Source of the DNA: Liolophura sinensis
Lineage: Eukaryota; Mollusca; Polyplacophora; Chitonida; Chitonidae
NCBI RefSeq assembly: GCF_032854445.1
Contig: NC_088303.1
Coordinates: 30,545,265-30,609,264 of the forward strand
Length of the DNA stretch: 64,000 nucleotides
Direction: 5' to 3'
Positions within the stretch are counted from its first letter, which is position 1. Every line of letters begins with the position of its first letter. This document shows, piece by piece, positions 12,663 through 22,971 of this stretch. The notes under the pieces were generated by a model, which saw only the letters and a program-made list of their open reading frames with translations, was not told the origin of the DNA and did no database searches. The position numbers and the translations under genes were made by a program.

Positions 12663-13807
12663 TTACCATGGGCGCCACATAACGTCATGTTCCGCCATAT
12701 TGGCTCGTTCTTGGGCCACTTCCGGAACTGCACGAATCACGTCGGAAGGTACCGGAATAGACAGGCCACTTACAGAATGTACATGTAACACAGAAGACAA
12801 TGTTGATGTCGTAGGCTTGTTGTCTTGGTTCTCGCGTATGGGTAAGCGAATACTACTCGACGTATATGACAACTTTGCAGGCGACATTGGTGTAAAGCCT
12901 TGGCTTGGTAAAATACCTTTGACCTCCGGAACAAAAGCAGAAGTACTACCACTGGGCGATTGGTACTGTGACGAACTCTCGTCTTCTTTGAAAAACCTCG
13001 ATGGAACTGACGGCGTGGCGATAGTTGCTAGGGACAACGGTTGCTGTGAACCAATCGGAGAACCTGAAGCCAAATCTGGCGAGGTAAAGACAGGTATGAC
13101 GTAACTGGGGATACTTCCGCTGGGAACCACAGAGACATTGGCAGGAAGAACATACGTCATGCCTCCACTTGTTAATTTTGTTGGAAGGAAGTGAAGACTC
13201 TGTAGCATATTGTTTTCACTATTGACGCCAGTCACCTGGTTTAATGAGTCTTGAATGGAGTGTACGACATTTGCTTGACATGGTTGTAGAACTTCAGCTT
13301 CACCGCCGATTGTTACTGGAGGCGGCATCGTGGTTGTCACGTGGGCAGCATGCCTGTCGTGACTGGTGGACGGCGGCGCCGAAGTTATCGAGGATTGTAT
13401 GTTTGGCGCTGTGCCGGAGTTGACCACTTGGACGAAGGTTGGTCGAATTTCGGGCACTCCGTGGAGCAATCTTTGCGGAGCACAGGTCGACTTGGATGAA
13501 GCATTGGACACTTTGTCTTGAACGTCCGTTCCTGTAGACACGCAACCGGACAGTAAGGCCTGGATGTCAGATCCTCTGGACACACAGATAGTCTGCTGGG
13601 CTTGTCCACCCGCTCCGCTTGAGGTGCCGTTTGATAATTGATTCTGGGAACGTTCATACAGATAGTTTGACAGGTGATTCAATATGCGTATCCTTAATTC
13701 CACGTTGATATCTTTCTCTGACGACAAGAATCGACTCATTTCGGTGAAGCAGTCATTAAAACCGACACGGTATTTGTTATATCCTGATGGATCTGTGGAC
13801 GCCATAC
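12663..13807 (-). CDS. HES exon 4 (Orange domain to WRPW)
   Basis: The acceptor is TTTCTAAG; the exon runs 1145 bp to a TAA directly after WRPW. The tail is rich in Ser, Thr, Pro and Val with no further domain recognised. The exon is visibly more GC-rich than its flanks. A 225-codon open frame on the opposite strand (12427-13104) is its antisense shadow. Confidence 0.95.
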
Positions 13808-16800
13808 CTTAGAAACAAGAGAGAATGCTTGGGATAATTTGACAAAAGGCCCTAATTTCACCGTTTACTTAAAAAAAACAATCTGCTAAATTTAAAAGAA
13901 AGTCTGTTGTCTAAGTGATGATGGAATGTATTGTTATCATAACACAATATTGTGTCATATTCACCACAGTATCCTGTTAGTCTAATAGAATGGTTATGTT
14001 GAATTAATAGAACATGTGTGTTATATTTAACTGAATAATCTACTACAATGATAGAATATATTCTAGCATCACTAAGATAACAGACTTTCTGTTAAATTTA
14101 ACAGATTAAGTTTTTGAGTGTACGTGTGACCATATTAAATTAAATTAAAATTATGTAGTCTTAATTATGTTGTAGTCCTACATAAACCAGGATTCTGCTG
14201 GTGGACTAAGCCTTCCCCACGCATGACCCATTTGATTTGTTTTAATGTTATTGTATGTTAAATATGGTGATAACTGAACATCATTTTGAGTATTTCTAGA
14301 CCAGTGACGTATAATCAATTCCTACCGGCCCGGATAGCACAGTTGGTAGAGCGTCCGCTTCGGTAGCGGTAGATCCAGGATCATTCCTGGGTCGAGTCAC
14401 ACCTAATACCTTAAAAGACTTTGGCGTTCAGCATGAAGGGCGTGGTGCAACGACTGGTTGACCAGTATCAGCATAATGGTTCGGGCGGGGCGCCCTACTT
14501 GCCTTCGTTAAGTCGTCTAAGTGAAGCAGTACTAGATAAAAGAGCGGTGGAAATCCGTCCTGCGACAAGGAGACACATTACATACACCCTAAGGATTCCT
14601 TCGTCGTCATTTAACTGAAAAATTGTTGAGTACGACGTTAAACCCCAAGCACTCACTCACTCTAATCAATTCCAAATTAACATAATGCATTTCCTTTTAC
14701 CTAATTCGGCTTTAGCCGTGGTGCTAAGGGGCGTGTAATTTGCTACTATTTATGCATTTACATGAACAATTAGTGTGAACCTTAACTGAGACAGATTGAC
14801 AAAAGGCCGTATTTCACCGTTTACGTGTGACCATTTGCCAACTATAACACTGTCGTCGCTTTTTCTTTTATTTATTTCTGTGTTCATTTATTCATTTATT
14901 TGATGGATGTTTTACGCCGTCCTCAAGAATATTTCACTTATACGACGGCGGCCAGCATTATGGTCTGAGGAAACCTGGCAGAGCTGTCGTCACAGCTTTG
15001 GTTTTTCTCTCTATGGCGAACGTTTAATTATATTTAATATCATCTGCAGTTGAACTATTGCAGTACTGTATAGGTGCTCATCCTGGTTACAAAGCGAATA
15101 ACATGTTTGCAAGTAATGGACACAGAAATTTTGTGAATCACTGAATTATACCACTGAATAAGGAGTTATCCTTCCCCAGATAGCGTCCCGATAGCGCTAT
15201 ATACATGTCATGGTCATGGGCCATGACTAAGTTTGTAGGCAAAAATCTCCACATTTTTTGACGATGACTAGAGACTTCGTATACAGTTACATATATTATT
15301 CAACGCGATTTACAATTCTTGAGTTTAGATTGGAATTGGAAGCTTATACCTGCATTATAATATAAAGCATGCCTTATGATAGGCAAGCTCAAACTACCAT
15401 AAACTGTTCTTAACAAAGATAAATGTGTAAAACTACGCACGAACGTTTAAATTAAAAAAAAACAGCTTTGTGGAATTTGATTCCTACCCGTCACTTGCTC
15501 CTTTTGTAATTGTCCAAGATGTCTGACTGTTAGTTCCAGAATATCTGCCTTTTCCATTTTACTGTGCCTCGTGCCCTAGCAAACAAAAAATGTCCGTGAA
15601 TAATCATCAGAAAATAAATTATATATGAAATAAAACATTGTTTCTTCCATTCCAAGCAGCATTATTTTAGCTATAGTAAACATGTCTAAACGTGATAGCA
15701 ATTGTCACTGAGAAAAGATTTTGACTGGCAGAATCACTGGACAATCTGTTAGATCGACCTACTTACGAGACTGTATGACCGCCAGGCTATAATTAAATTC
15801 CCTAGCCCCTGTTCTAATGACCACCATGCAGTAACAAGGACTTAAATTATGCCTCTCTTGCGTTAATCCTTACAAGGACTTCAGCTCTTTCAGAGTACAC
15901 AGTTATGCCTAACCCGTCTTGATGACTTCCGGTAAAAAGGACTTTTTCTTGATGACCAGTAAGAGAGACTTCAGTTCCGTTAGACAAGCGTTAATCTTTA
16001 CTTACTTCCTGATGACCTCGAGTAACAGGGACGAGCAATAGGGACAGCAGATTAACGCTACTGCTTAATGACCTCTTCAGTTCCGCCAGAGAATAATGTT
16101 ACTCCCTCCCCCATCTGCTAGCCCCTAGTAGCAAGGATTTCAAATCCGTTAGACTTGCGTGAATCTTTTTCTCCTACTGCTAGTGAGAAAGACTAGCGTT
16201 AAACCTTTCCTCTTTCTTGATAACCTCCACGCAGTAACAAGGACTTCAATTGCGCTGGACTGGCGATAGTCCTTGATGATCTCCATATAGTAACAAGAAC
16301 TTCAATTCCGTTGGACAAACGTCAATGTTTATCCCTTTCTTGATGACCTCCAGTTACAAGGCCTTTAGTTCCGTTAGACTAGTATTGATCCTTACCTCTC
16401 CCTTGATGGCCTCCAGTTACAAGGACTTTAGTTCCGTTATACTAGTGTTGATCCTTACCTCTTTCTTGATGACCTCCAGTAACAAGGGCTTCAGTTCCGT
16501 TAGACTAGCATTGATCCTGGCACGGCCCTCTCTCTTGATGGCCTCCAGTTACAAGGGCTTTAGTTCCGTTATACTAGCGTTGATCCTTACCTCTTTCTTG
16601 ATGACCTCCAGTAACAAGGGCTTCAGTTCCGTTAGACTAGCATTGATCCTGGCACGGCCCTCTCTCTTGATGGCCTCCAGTTACAAGGACTTTAGTTCCG
16701 TTATACTAGCGTTGATCCTTACCTCTTTCTTGATGACCTCCAGTAACAAGGACTTCAGTTCCGTTAGACTAGCGTTGATCCTGGCACGGCGACGCTTTTC

Positions 16801-19064
16801 CATGACGGGCTTGGAGCTCTGCAACATACACAAGAAGTCGAGCATTTTCTTTCTGATTTGACGGGTGCTCTGACATCGCCATACATATATTAGCCAGGTC
16901 TAACACAGCAAATATGGTTATTTGACTGCACGATGCCGTTGATTCTACGTTTTACATGTACGCAGGCAGTTCAACCAACCGACTACAAATGCTACGTGTA
17001 GAATACACTATTTTCCATTCAATGCAGATTGAATTAAAGTTGAGACACCATAAAATTTCAGTATTTTAGTATTTATCGAAACATCCGATTTGCACATTCC
17101 TCATATCAAACTCTGTCCAGGCAGGAAACTTTTGCAAAAGGTGATACACGTGCACACACCCCTGCAAGACTAAACTATATGTGCCATGTACGATGTATAC
17201 GTTCAACTGTGTTTATTTCCTCCAGAAACGTATAAAGCAAAACGTACTGGTAACTAATTCATGCACATGTTCCTCGTTATATAATGACGCACTATACATT
17301 CATGATATTTATAGTTCAAATTTATAGGATCGTGGGTCTCCTAGGTGCTTTGCCGGGTTTCCTCCCATCATAATACTGGTCGCCGTCGTATAAATGAAAT
17401 ATTCTTGAGTATGCCGTAAAACACCAACCAAATAAATAAATAAGTAGATCAACTCTATAGTTGGTTGTAATAGTGTGTTGTATAGATGTATACATGTGTG
17501 GGCCACCGTTTTTTAAAGATACAGCCCCCAAGCAATCACGCAACAAAATGTTGCGAATACATATTGAACTGTAATTTCTCATGCAGCATGCCCATACACG
17601 GTTAGCTGTTGAAATAACGACATAAATGGAAGTGTAACAATATTTTCATGACTTTTTGGCTGATTCACGGCAATTGAGCCATTATAAATCCCCATGCATC
17701 ACTTGATTTGCGGGTGTGAGCGTAGGTAAAAACGCGGAGATGTTATCACGAACACACTCATCTGAATGGCATTTCCTCTAAACTACGACTTTATTCTCTC
17801 AATACTTTGCTTACAGTCATGAGTACACATATTACAATCTGATTGGTCAACTTATTTAAATGCAGGTTACACCGTGACAAGCAATCTTCTTGGTTAACTG
17901 AAACGAATAAAGGTTACACTTTTACAAGCCATTTCTTGGGTAACGTATTTAAGTCTATACAGATTACGTGTTAACATGCAATCTGATTGGTTAACTCATT
18001 TTGTTGTGCAGCGCCAATAAATGATACATGTTGACGGTCTTGTCTGATATGGTTCCGATTATTATTATTATTCTGAAAACCAAGATGAGTTTCAGTTCCT
18101 CTTTATCTCTGATCACTTAAATTTGTTGAACCCTATACATTTCGAACTTTTTCAAATTTCGTTCAGTTGAATGTGTAGTGATTAAAATAATACTAGAGGA
18201 AGAATTTCGACTGCAACTGAATATAAGTGGCATTTCAGAAGTTCTTATAGGTCATTCTAGCTTAAAATAATACTAGAGGAAGAATTTCGACTGCAACTGA
18301 ATATAAGTGGCATTTCAGAAGTTCTTATAGGTCATTCTAGCTTCAAGTATATGCATGGCTAAAGTGTTATTCCCATATTATTTATTAACGTTCGCAACTG
18401 AGGTTGCGAGATCGAATCTAGCTTTCGCACTGACTTTAATTCAATATGCTATAGTGATTTGGAATAAAAATTGCCATATTGATGATGGTAGGCTTGTGGA
18501 TAGCTTTTCTCAACTTCCTATACTAGTGAACATTAGATGGACAAACACTTTTTCCCCAGCAGTTTTACATTTTGGAATAGTTTTAAGTGGTCTTTTTAGT
18601 GATGCTTATTTCGATTTTTAGAGGTCTTTGCCTTTAATTCCAGACAACTTATGGCAATATTTGGCTTAAGTGTACATATACAGTTGAATACACTTGTGAA
18701 AAATCTGGTTACTATTTATCCCTCGGCCTAAACAACGTGTTGGTGTATATATTGTTCTCTATATGTCTCTGCATATTAAAAAAATGAGAAACAGAGGGCA
18801 TGTATGCTAACCGTCTGGTAGTATGTTAGTTCAGCGCGTTGTGGTAGTGTAATTAAACGGATTATAAAACCGAATTGCGAAGGCTGGCACATTTCTGTCA
18901 AGCCGTTAGCTACGGGCTACATCTGGAAACCTACAAGAGCACAGATTTAGATAGCTTTAGAAGTACTAATACGAGGCCATATATATGTATTACAGCTTTA
19001 GACTCACTTTTTTCGTTTCGCCCCCAGTCGTGGTGACGTTGTCGGAGAGCATCCTGGCGATCAT
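12663..19064 (-). CDS. HES-family bHLH-Orange transcriptional repressor
   Basis: Four exons on the minus strand (19064-19008, 16818-16723, 15575-15488, 13807-12663) join in frame to 461 residues. Residues ~20-80 form the b[18 protein letters not shown] is the basic region with the proline typical of Hairy/HES proteins, followed by helix 1 ([16 protein letters not shown]) and helix 2 ([17 protein letters not shown]). The Orange domain follows at ~90-130 ([16 protein letters not shown]). A Ser/Thr/Pro-rich tail ends exactly in WRPW, the Groucho-recruiting motif. Intron positions after the basic-region start, after KKE and after QVT match vertebrate HES1, and all splice sites are GT-AG. Known HES proteins are nuclear repressors bound to N-/C-box DNA downstream of Notch. 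WRPW rather than YRPW excludes Hey. The long tail and few lineage cues leave the exact orthologue (HES1/4 or hairy) open. The start could also be the in-frame ATG at 19052. Confidence 0.95.
13868..14120. mobile_element. palindromic MITE in HES intron 3, TA target
   Basis: The long imperfect inverted repeat starts CTTAAAAAAAACAATCTG and ends CAGATTAAGTTTTTGAGTG, with AAGTCTGTTGTCT near one end and AGATAACAGACTT near the other. TA flanks both ends (13866-13867, 14121-14122). It is 253 bp long with no coding capacity. A second copy is at 22972-23238. Confidence 0.88.
14323..14662 (+). mobile_element. SINE family B, full length with TSD
   Basis: This is a second tRNA-derived SINE family. The head CCCGGATAGCACAGTTGGTAG..GGGTCGAGTCACACC is followed by a body with GACTGGTTGACCAGTATCAG and GAGCGGTGGAAATCC. 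The end is AAATTGTTGAGTACGACGTT and a (CACT)n tail. The direct repeat TAATCAATTCC at 14312-14322 and 14663-14673 is perfect. It sits in HES intron 3. Its head and body are unrelated to family A. Confidence 0.92.
14870..14985 (-). mobile_element. SINE family A, 3' fragment
   Basis: The tail (atttattcatttatttgat) and the block through CGACGGCGGCCAGCATTATGG are clear. Similarity stops after the gaggaaacctggcagag stretch. Confidence 0.85.
15488..15575 (-). CDS. HES exon 3 (loop and helix 2)
   Basis: It encodes [20 protein letters not shown] and the following QLQKEQVT. The acceptor is TTTGCTAG and the donor GTAGGA, and it leaves one base of a split Gly codon. Confidence 0.95.
15815..16722 (-). 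repeat. exon-derived minisatellite in HES intron 2
   Basis: The ~60-67-bp units are copies of the helix-1 part of exon 2 plus its splice donor, lying directly downstream of the real exon in the sense direction. Near the exon they form a 132-bp dimer. One monomer has an open helix-1 copy ([20 protein letters not shown]) ending GAAAGAG then GTAAGG. The other has an in-frame TAA. Donor-like GTAAGG motifs recur at plus-strand ends 16722 (real), 16590, 16458 and 16395. Further units near 16343, 16275, 16219, 16065, 16008, 15948 and 15818 are increasingly diverged. A 178-codon open frame on the opposite strand (16325-16861) is only a by-product of the array. Confidence 0.9.
16723..16818 (-). CDS. 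HES exon 2 (basic region and helix 1)
   Basis: It is exactly 96 bp, 32 codons, phase 0 at both ends, the same size as the matching HES1 exon. It ends AAGAAAGAG before the donor GTAAGG. Its 3' two thirds are the source of the adjacent tandem array. Confidence 0.95.
17333..17443 (+). mobile_element. SINE family A, 3' half
   Basis: It retains TTTGCCGGGTTTCCTCCCA through an aaataaataaataa tail and sits in HES intron 1. The block GTCGCCGTCGTATAAATGAA is mildly diverged. Confidence 0.85.
17837..18005. repeat. degenerate ~50-bp tandem repeat
   Basis: Three to four diverged units share aatctgattggtcaactt..gcaggttacac..tgacaagc. The inverted CCAAT word ATTGG recurs in them. It lies in HES intron 1. 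Confidence 0.55.
18182..18341. repeat. perfect 80-bp tandem duplication
   Basis: Two directly adjacent, base-identical 80-bp units begin ttaaaataatactagagg and end gtcattctagc. Identity over the full length implies a very recent duplication or an assembly duplication. It lies in HES intron 1. Confidence 0.93.
19008..19064 (-). CDS. HES exon 1
   Basis: It encodes 19 residues, [19 protein letters not shown], followed by the donor GTGAGT (plus-strand 19002-19007). The phase-0 join to SSKPVMEK reproduces the HES1 exon 1/2 boundary. Without this exon the bHLH would lack a plausible start, because exon 2 is preceded by a good acceptor (TGTATGTTGCAG). It is the least certain exon of the gene because it is so short. 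Confidence 0.8.
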
Positions 19065-19171
19065 CCGCCGTACAGAGAACTGAACGTATATTCAATTATC
19101 TGTGTATTTAAGTAGTTCTTTATTTACATGGGCATGTACTGACTTGTTCTGTCACGGGAATGCGTATATGT

Positions 19172-19603
19172 CACGCGACCCAGGTCAACCTTTTCTTACA
19201 GGTGGCTCTGTAGACATTCATTTGATGACATACGCCTAGCTTAAGGTGACACACGCGAGACACTCGTGGGAAAATTGCAGAAAGCTCTGTATCATGAGAG
19301 GTGTTTTTATTCTTTCAAGAAGCCACGCCTCTCGCGTGCATTGACAACGCGGACTGGCCACATTTCGGAATGAACCTGCAGCAGCATGTCGCATGTCGCA
19401 TTTGGTATCGGCGATGATTGACATGTTCATGTGATCTGATCAAAGTGTCGTCTGCTCACCAGTCAGTTCAAAGCCACGCCCACATGCTGTCTATTTATTC
19501 ATATCTACTCGAGGAAATACCTGAGATAATTTGTTGCTCGTATGCAAAAAGGTATACATAATAGTCTTATCTATCGTGTGGGGGCAGGCGAGGAGCGTGG
19601 GAA
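19172..19603 (-). promoter_or_regulatory. HES upstream region with CSL and C-box sites
   Basis: Upstream of the HES start are two exact CSL/Su(H)-type words CGTGGGAA (19265-19272 and 19596-19603). Three CACGCG words, the class C site bound by Hairy-type proteins, lie at 19172-19177, 19252-19257 and 19333-19338 (the last as CGCGTG). Known HES genes are Notch targets through CSL sites and repress themselves through such boxes. A TATA-like TTAAATA on the minus strand lies near 19105-19112 and another (TATAAAG) near 19735; the start site is undetermined. Motif content is seen; function is inferred. Confidence 0.55.
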
Positions 19604-20099
19604 ACTTGTATCGTGATCTTCGGTCGGCCGATCACATGAAGGATATATAGACAACGAGCATAGGTCACCCGTATGACAAGTCTGTGTCGGCGACGTGGTA
19701 TGCAGACATTGTAGCTGACGTTTGGGCCCCTGCTTTATAAATAGTTCGTTGAGATATAAAGGTTGATATATATAAAGTATACCTTTGTACTTCAAGTGAT
19801 AAACTTAATCTGTGAAGATAAATAATGATTGAATAGAATCTGGTGTCAGCATATCATTCCGACCTGAAGACAGTTTGTGTGCTTACCTGGGCATTACATG
19901 TAGGCCGATACGCCGCTGTTTGGGCCTATGTCATAACGGTATAAAGCTGCATAAGCTATATCAAGGCTAATCTCGATGACGACTACTTTATACATGTAAA
20001 TTGTACTTCCACACTGGAATACAAGGTCAAAGCCTAACGTCTGACGTTAACTGCTGGTAATATGTTATATACCGGCCGGCACTGTAGGTTAACCCGTAG

Positions 20100-20280
20100 T
20101 AATCACTTGATAACCTCCAGAAACAATGACTTAGTTCCGACAGACTAGCGATAGTCCTTATACTATACATCCTTCGTGATACCCTCCAATAACAAGAACT
20201 TCATTTTCATTTGGTTTGCGTTGATCTTTGCCTCCTTAATTTGGGTGACCTCTAGTAAGAAAGACATCGGATTTACATGC
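20100..20280 (-). repeat. distal relics of the HES exon-2 repeat
   Basis: Three diverged units of the same type (acttgataacctccagaaacaatgac, gataccctccaataacaagaacttc, gggtgacctctagtaagaaag) are spaced about 60-70 bp apart. They lie about 1 kb upstream of HES exon 1, on the far side from the main array. All are too degraded to encode helix 1. Confidence 0.75.
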
Positions 20281-20538
20281 AGGCCAACGTGCATTTCCTA
20301 TTATGACGACAACCCCTGGGAAAAGCACAGCTATTCTCGATGTCCAAATATTTGTACACATGTAAATTGTGCTTAATCACTGGAAAACCGGTACAAGATC
20401 ATTCACAACTATGACTGACACACCTGTTACCAAACCTACATGTACCTATTCACACAGGAGGTTACTGTCTCGAATCCCGGAGCAGTCTCAACAAAGCTAG
20501 CTACACTACTATACATGTATAGATAGATATTCCATTAT

Positions 20539-21128
20539 AAGCCCCGTCAAGACTATCCAACATCGTTCAACATTTGTTTACTCAACAGCCAGTTGAATGC
20601 TGTTGAGGTAAGTTGGGTGTCCCGTTCACACTACAAATCAGATAGGTCAACATTGTCCAACACTGTTGTCGTGTGTTGAATCGTGTTGATTTGTGTTTTT
20701 CACCAAATTCTCGATGAATTGGGGGGAAATTTCCATCCCTTTCTCCAATGCCTGAGGCTCAATGACGAGCAGCCGGAAGAATCGTGTTTGAGGTTTATCG
20801 GCTGCGCTTATTGCCATGGCCATACTCCTATATCAACGAAACTGTCTCATCGTGATATCAGTTTCTCTCTTTCGCTTTTGGCGCCTTAAGATGGTCACGT
20901 TATTTCTACACCCCCGCTGATTGCCTGCATTCACACAACTTGACTCAACTTGTTGACAAGAAATGCACATGCTCATTTCCGATTCAATAAAGTTGGATGG
21001 TGTTGAGTGTTGTTGAACGGAGTTGAAAAACCAGTCCAGACTACTCAACACGGCTCAACTTGTTGACTAAAGTTGACTCTTGTTGACTCAGCAAAAGTTG
21101 AGTGATGTGGGTAGTCTGGACGAAGCTT
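20539..21128. mobile_element. fold-back DNA element rich in GTTGA/TCAAC
   Basis: The ends are inverted repeats of ~33 bp: AAGCCCCGTCAAGACTATCC on the left, and AAGCTTCGTCCAGACTACCC as the reverse complement of the right. Subterminal zones are packed with GTTGA/TCAAC words in both orientations. The central ~200 bp has no recognisable transposase. The 590-bp size, TIRs and dense subterminal repeats fit a non-autonomous DNA transposon. The target duplication is unclear (attat versus atcat). Confidence 0.75.
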
Positions 21129-21140
21129 ATCATACCGGTT

Positions 21141-21391
21141 GTCCGTGGCCGAGGCGATCAGTGTGCCAGCGCGGAGCAATGACCCAGGAGCTTCTCACGA
21201 ATGCGATCCAGCACATGCTGGCTTCCTCTTCGGCTGGACGGAAGGGGGGAGGGGGGGGGGGGTTCCAGCAACTTGCGGGTGTGCGTGGATTTTCCCCGGG
21301 TTCTGCCCGGTTTCCTCCCACCATAAGGCTGGCCGTCGTCGTACAAGTGAAATTCTTTAGTAAAACACCACATAAATAAATAAATAAATAA
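21141..21391 (+). mobile_element. SINE family A, near full length
   Basis: The head GTCCGTGGCCGAGGCGATCAG is diverged, the body carries a poly-G expansion (21245-21262), and the tail is (AAAT)n. It abuts the fold-back element only ~12 bp away. Confidence 0.88.
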
Positions 21392-21533
21392 TCCACATAG
21401 TATTCTGGCCTATTTAAATTTTGGCCTATTTAAATTTTATGTCCCTTTGGCAATATGGCTTTTTGCTTTACAATTACCCATCCAGATGAGATAACATAGC
21501 TTCTTGCAATTTTCGTCATCATATGCGCAACAT

Positions 21534-21880
21534 GTGAGTGAGTACTTGAGGTTTAACGTCGTACTCAACAATTTTTCAGTCATTTGACGACAAAGGAATC
21601 CTTGGGGTGTATGTAATGTGCCTCCTTCTTGCAGGACGGGTTTCCACCGCTCTTTTATCTAGTGCTGCTTCACTGAGACGACTTACCGAAAGCAAGTAAG
21701 GCGCCCCGCCCATTATACTGATACGGGTCAACCAGTCGTTGTACTATCCCCTTCATGCTGGGCGCCAAGCGAGGAAGTCACAACTTCCTCTTTAAAGTCT
21801 TAGGTGTGATTCGACCCAGGGTTGATTCTGGATCTGCCGCTCCAGAAGCGGAAGCTCTACCAACTGTGAGGGCCGGTGCC
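21534..21880 (-). mobile_element. SINE family B, full length
   Basis: The tail (gtgagtgagta) is at the plus-strand left and the tRNA-like head (GAAGCTCTACCAACTGTGAG) at the right. The body matches the copy at 14323-14662 throughout. Confidence 0.9.
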
Positions 21881-21889
21881 GCTCAACAG

Positions 21890-22083
21890 GTGGAAGACCA
21901 GTGGTTTTCAACCCACATTTGATTCCGAAAACGACCACACGAGCGTTGTCGACGGCTTATTGTCACCAATGCCTCACGAGCAGTGAGAGCGATGGAATCT
22001 ACAAAATCCCTCTTGAAGGCCGGACTTGAACCCACACCTCGTTGTCTCAGGCCACTCTAACTAGTAGATCACGACCCGCTTCC
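21890..22083 (-). mobile_element. possible SINE with a third tRNA-like head
   Basis: On the minus strand the segment begins GGGTCGTGATCTACTAGTTAG and has GTGTGGGTTCAAGTCCGGCC, an A-box/B-box-like pair at tRNA spacing. The remainder is unrelated to families A and B. The head is seen once here, so family status is inferred. Confidence 0.5.
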
Positions 22084-22105
22084 TGTTTATAAATAAGGCT
22101 ACATA

Positions 22106-22192
22106 AGTTATTTATTTATTTATTTATTTAATTGATTGGTTCAAGAGTCAGTTTACGTGATACTTAAGAATATTTTACTTATACGACGGCTC
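22106..22192 (-). mobile_element. SINE family A, tail-end fragment
   Basis: A long (TTTA)n tail is followed by a diverged cacttatacgacgg block; the rest is missing. Confidence 0.65.
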
Positions 22193-22593
22193 GCTATATA
22201 AATATAAGTATACAGATAAATGCTGGTGCATGGATAACTGAGCTGACATTGTACAAACTGCTCATACGTAGGAGGTCATGCAGAATGCACCGTTTGGACA
22301 TTACACCACACTCAGTTGATGAACACTTTCAAATCTCTGGCATGACCCGACACTCTCACTGATCGATTTCCCATCTGTGACCAGGTGAACGGAAAACACA
22401 AAGGCCTACAACATAGCTATATATACACTTTAGCTATATCCTAACCGGGTCATATCAAAGACTTTTAAAACTGGTACTTGTTGTTGCCTCGCTTGACTGT
22501 TAGCATTGAGGGGTTAGAGTACGGAAACAAGACTGGTTGATCTGGTGTCAGAATATATGATGTGACTGGGTGAGAGGTACACACATTCAATCA

Positions 22594-22645
22594 CTCCTCG
22601 TCGTCATATGACTGAAAAATTGTTCAACGTAAACCCCAAGCGATG
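22594..22645 (+). mobile_element. SINE family B, 3' fragment
   Basis: Only the terminal CGTCGTCATATGACTGAAAA and aaccccaagc blocks remain. Confidence 0.75.
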
Positions 22646-22971
22646 CACACATTCATACTCTATTTTGTTGTACGATATCTGTCACGCTCACGATATAAGA
22701 GAAGACAACCTATTGCCACAGAGTACTTATCATATTGCGTACTTATGGCAGAGTTATTTCCCTTTACGTTATATATTCCACCTGAAATTTGGTGTTAAAA
22801 AAAAAACAATTCCAGAGGCACATTGAGGCCTTAAAGCGCTACTTCTAACCTTAAGCGGATCTCAACTGTGGATGAATCAATCAAGCAAAACATGGCACCT
22901 GAAAAATGTTAAACCTTAGGTAAAATACAGTGCTTTTCTTTGTTTGTAAGATTTTGGTCTGTACTGTGGTA

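Noticed and set aside
12427-13104. 225-codon open frame on the plus strand
   Set aside because: It is the antisense of HES exon 4, has no family resemblance, and the opposite strand is a clear Orange-domain/WRPW coding exon.
16325-16861. 178-codon plus-strand frame with repeated SSYKGFSSV-type blocks
   Set aside because: It is the antisense of the exon-derived array. The repeats are explained by DNA units of helix 1, not by a repeat protein.
19700-19760. TATAAAG on the minus strand as the HES TATA box
   Set aside because: It would place the start site ~650 bp upstream of the start codon and put both CSL sites inside the transcript. It is possible but not supported over the nearer AT-rich element.
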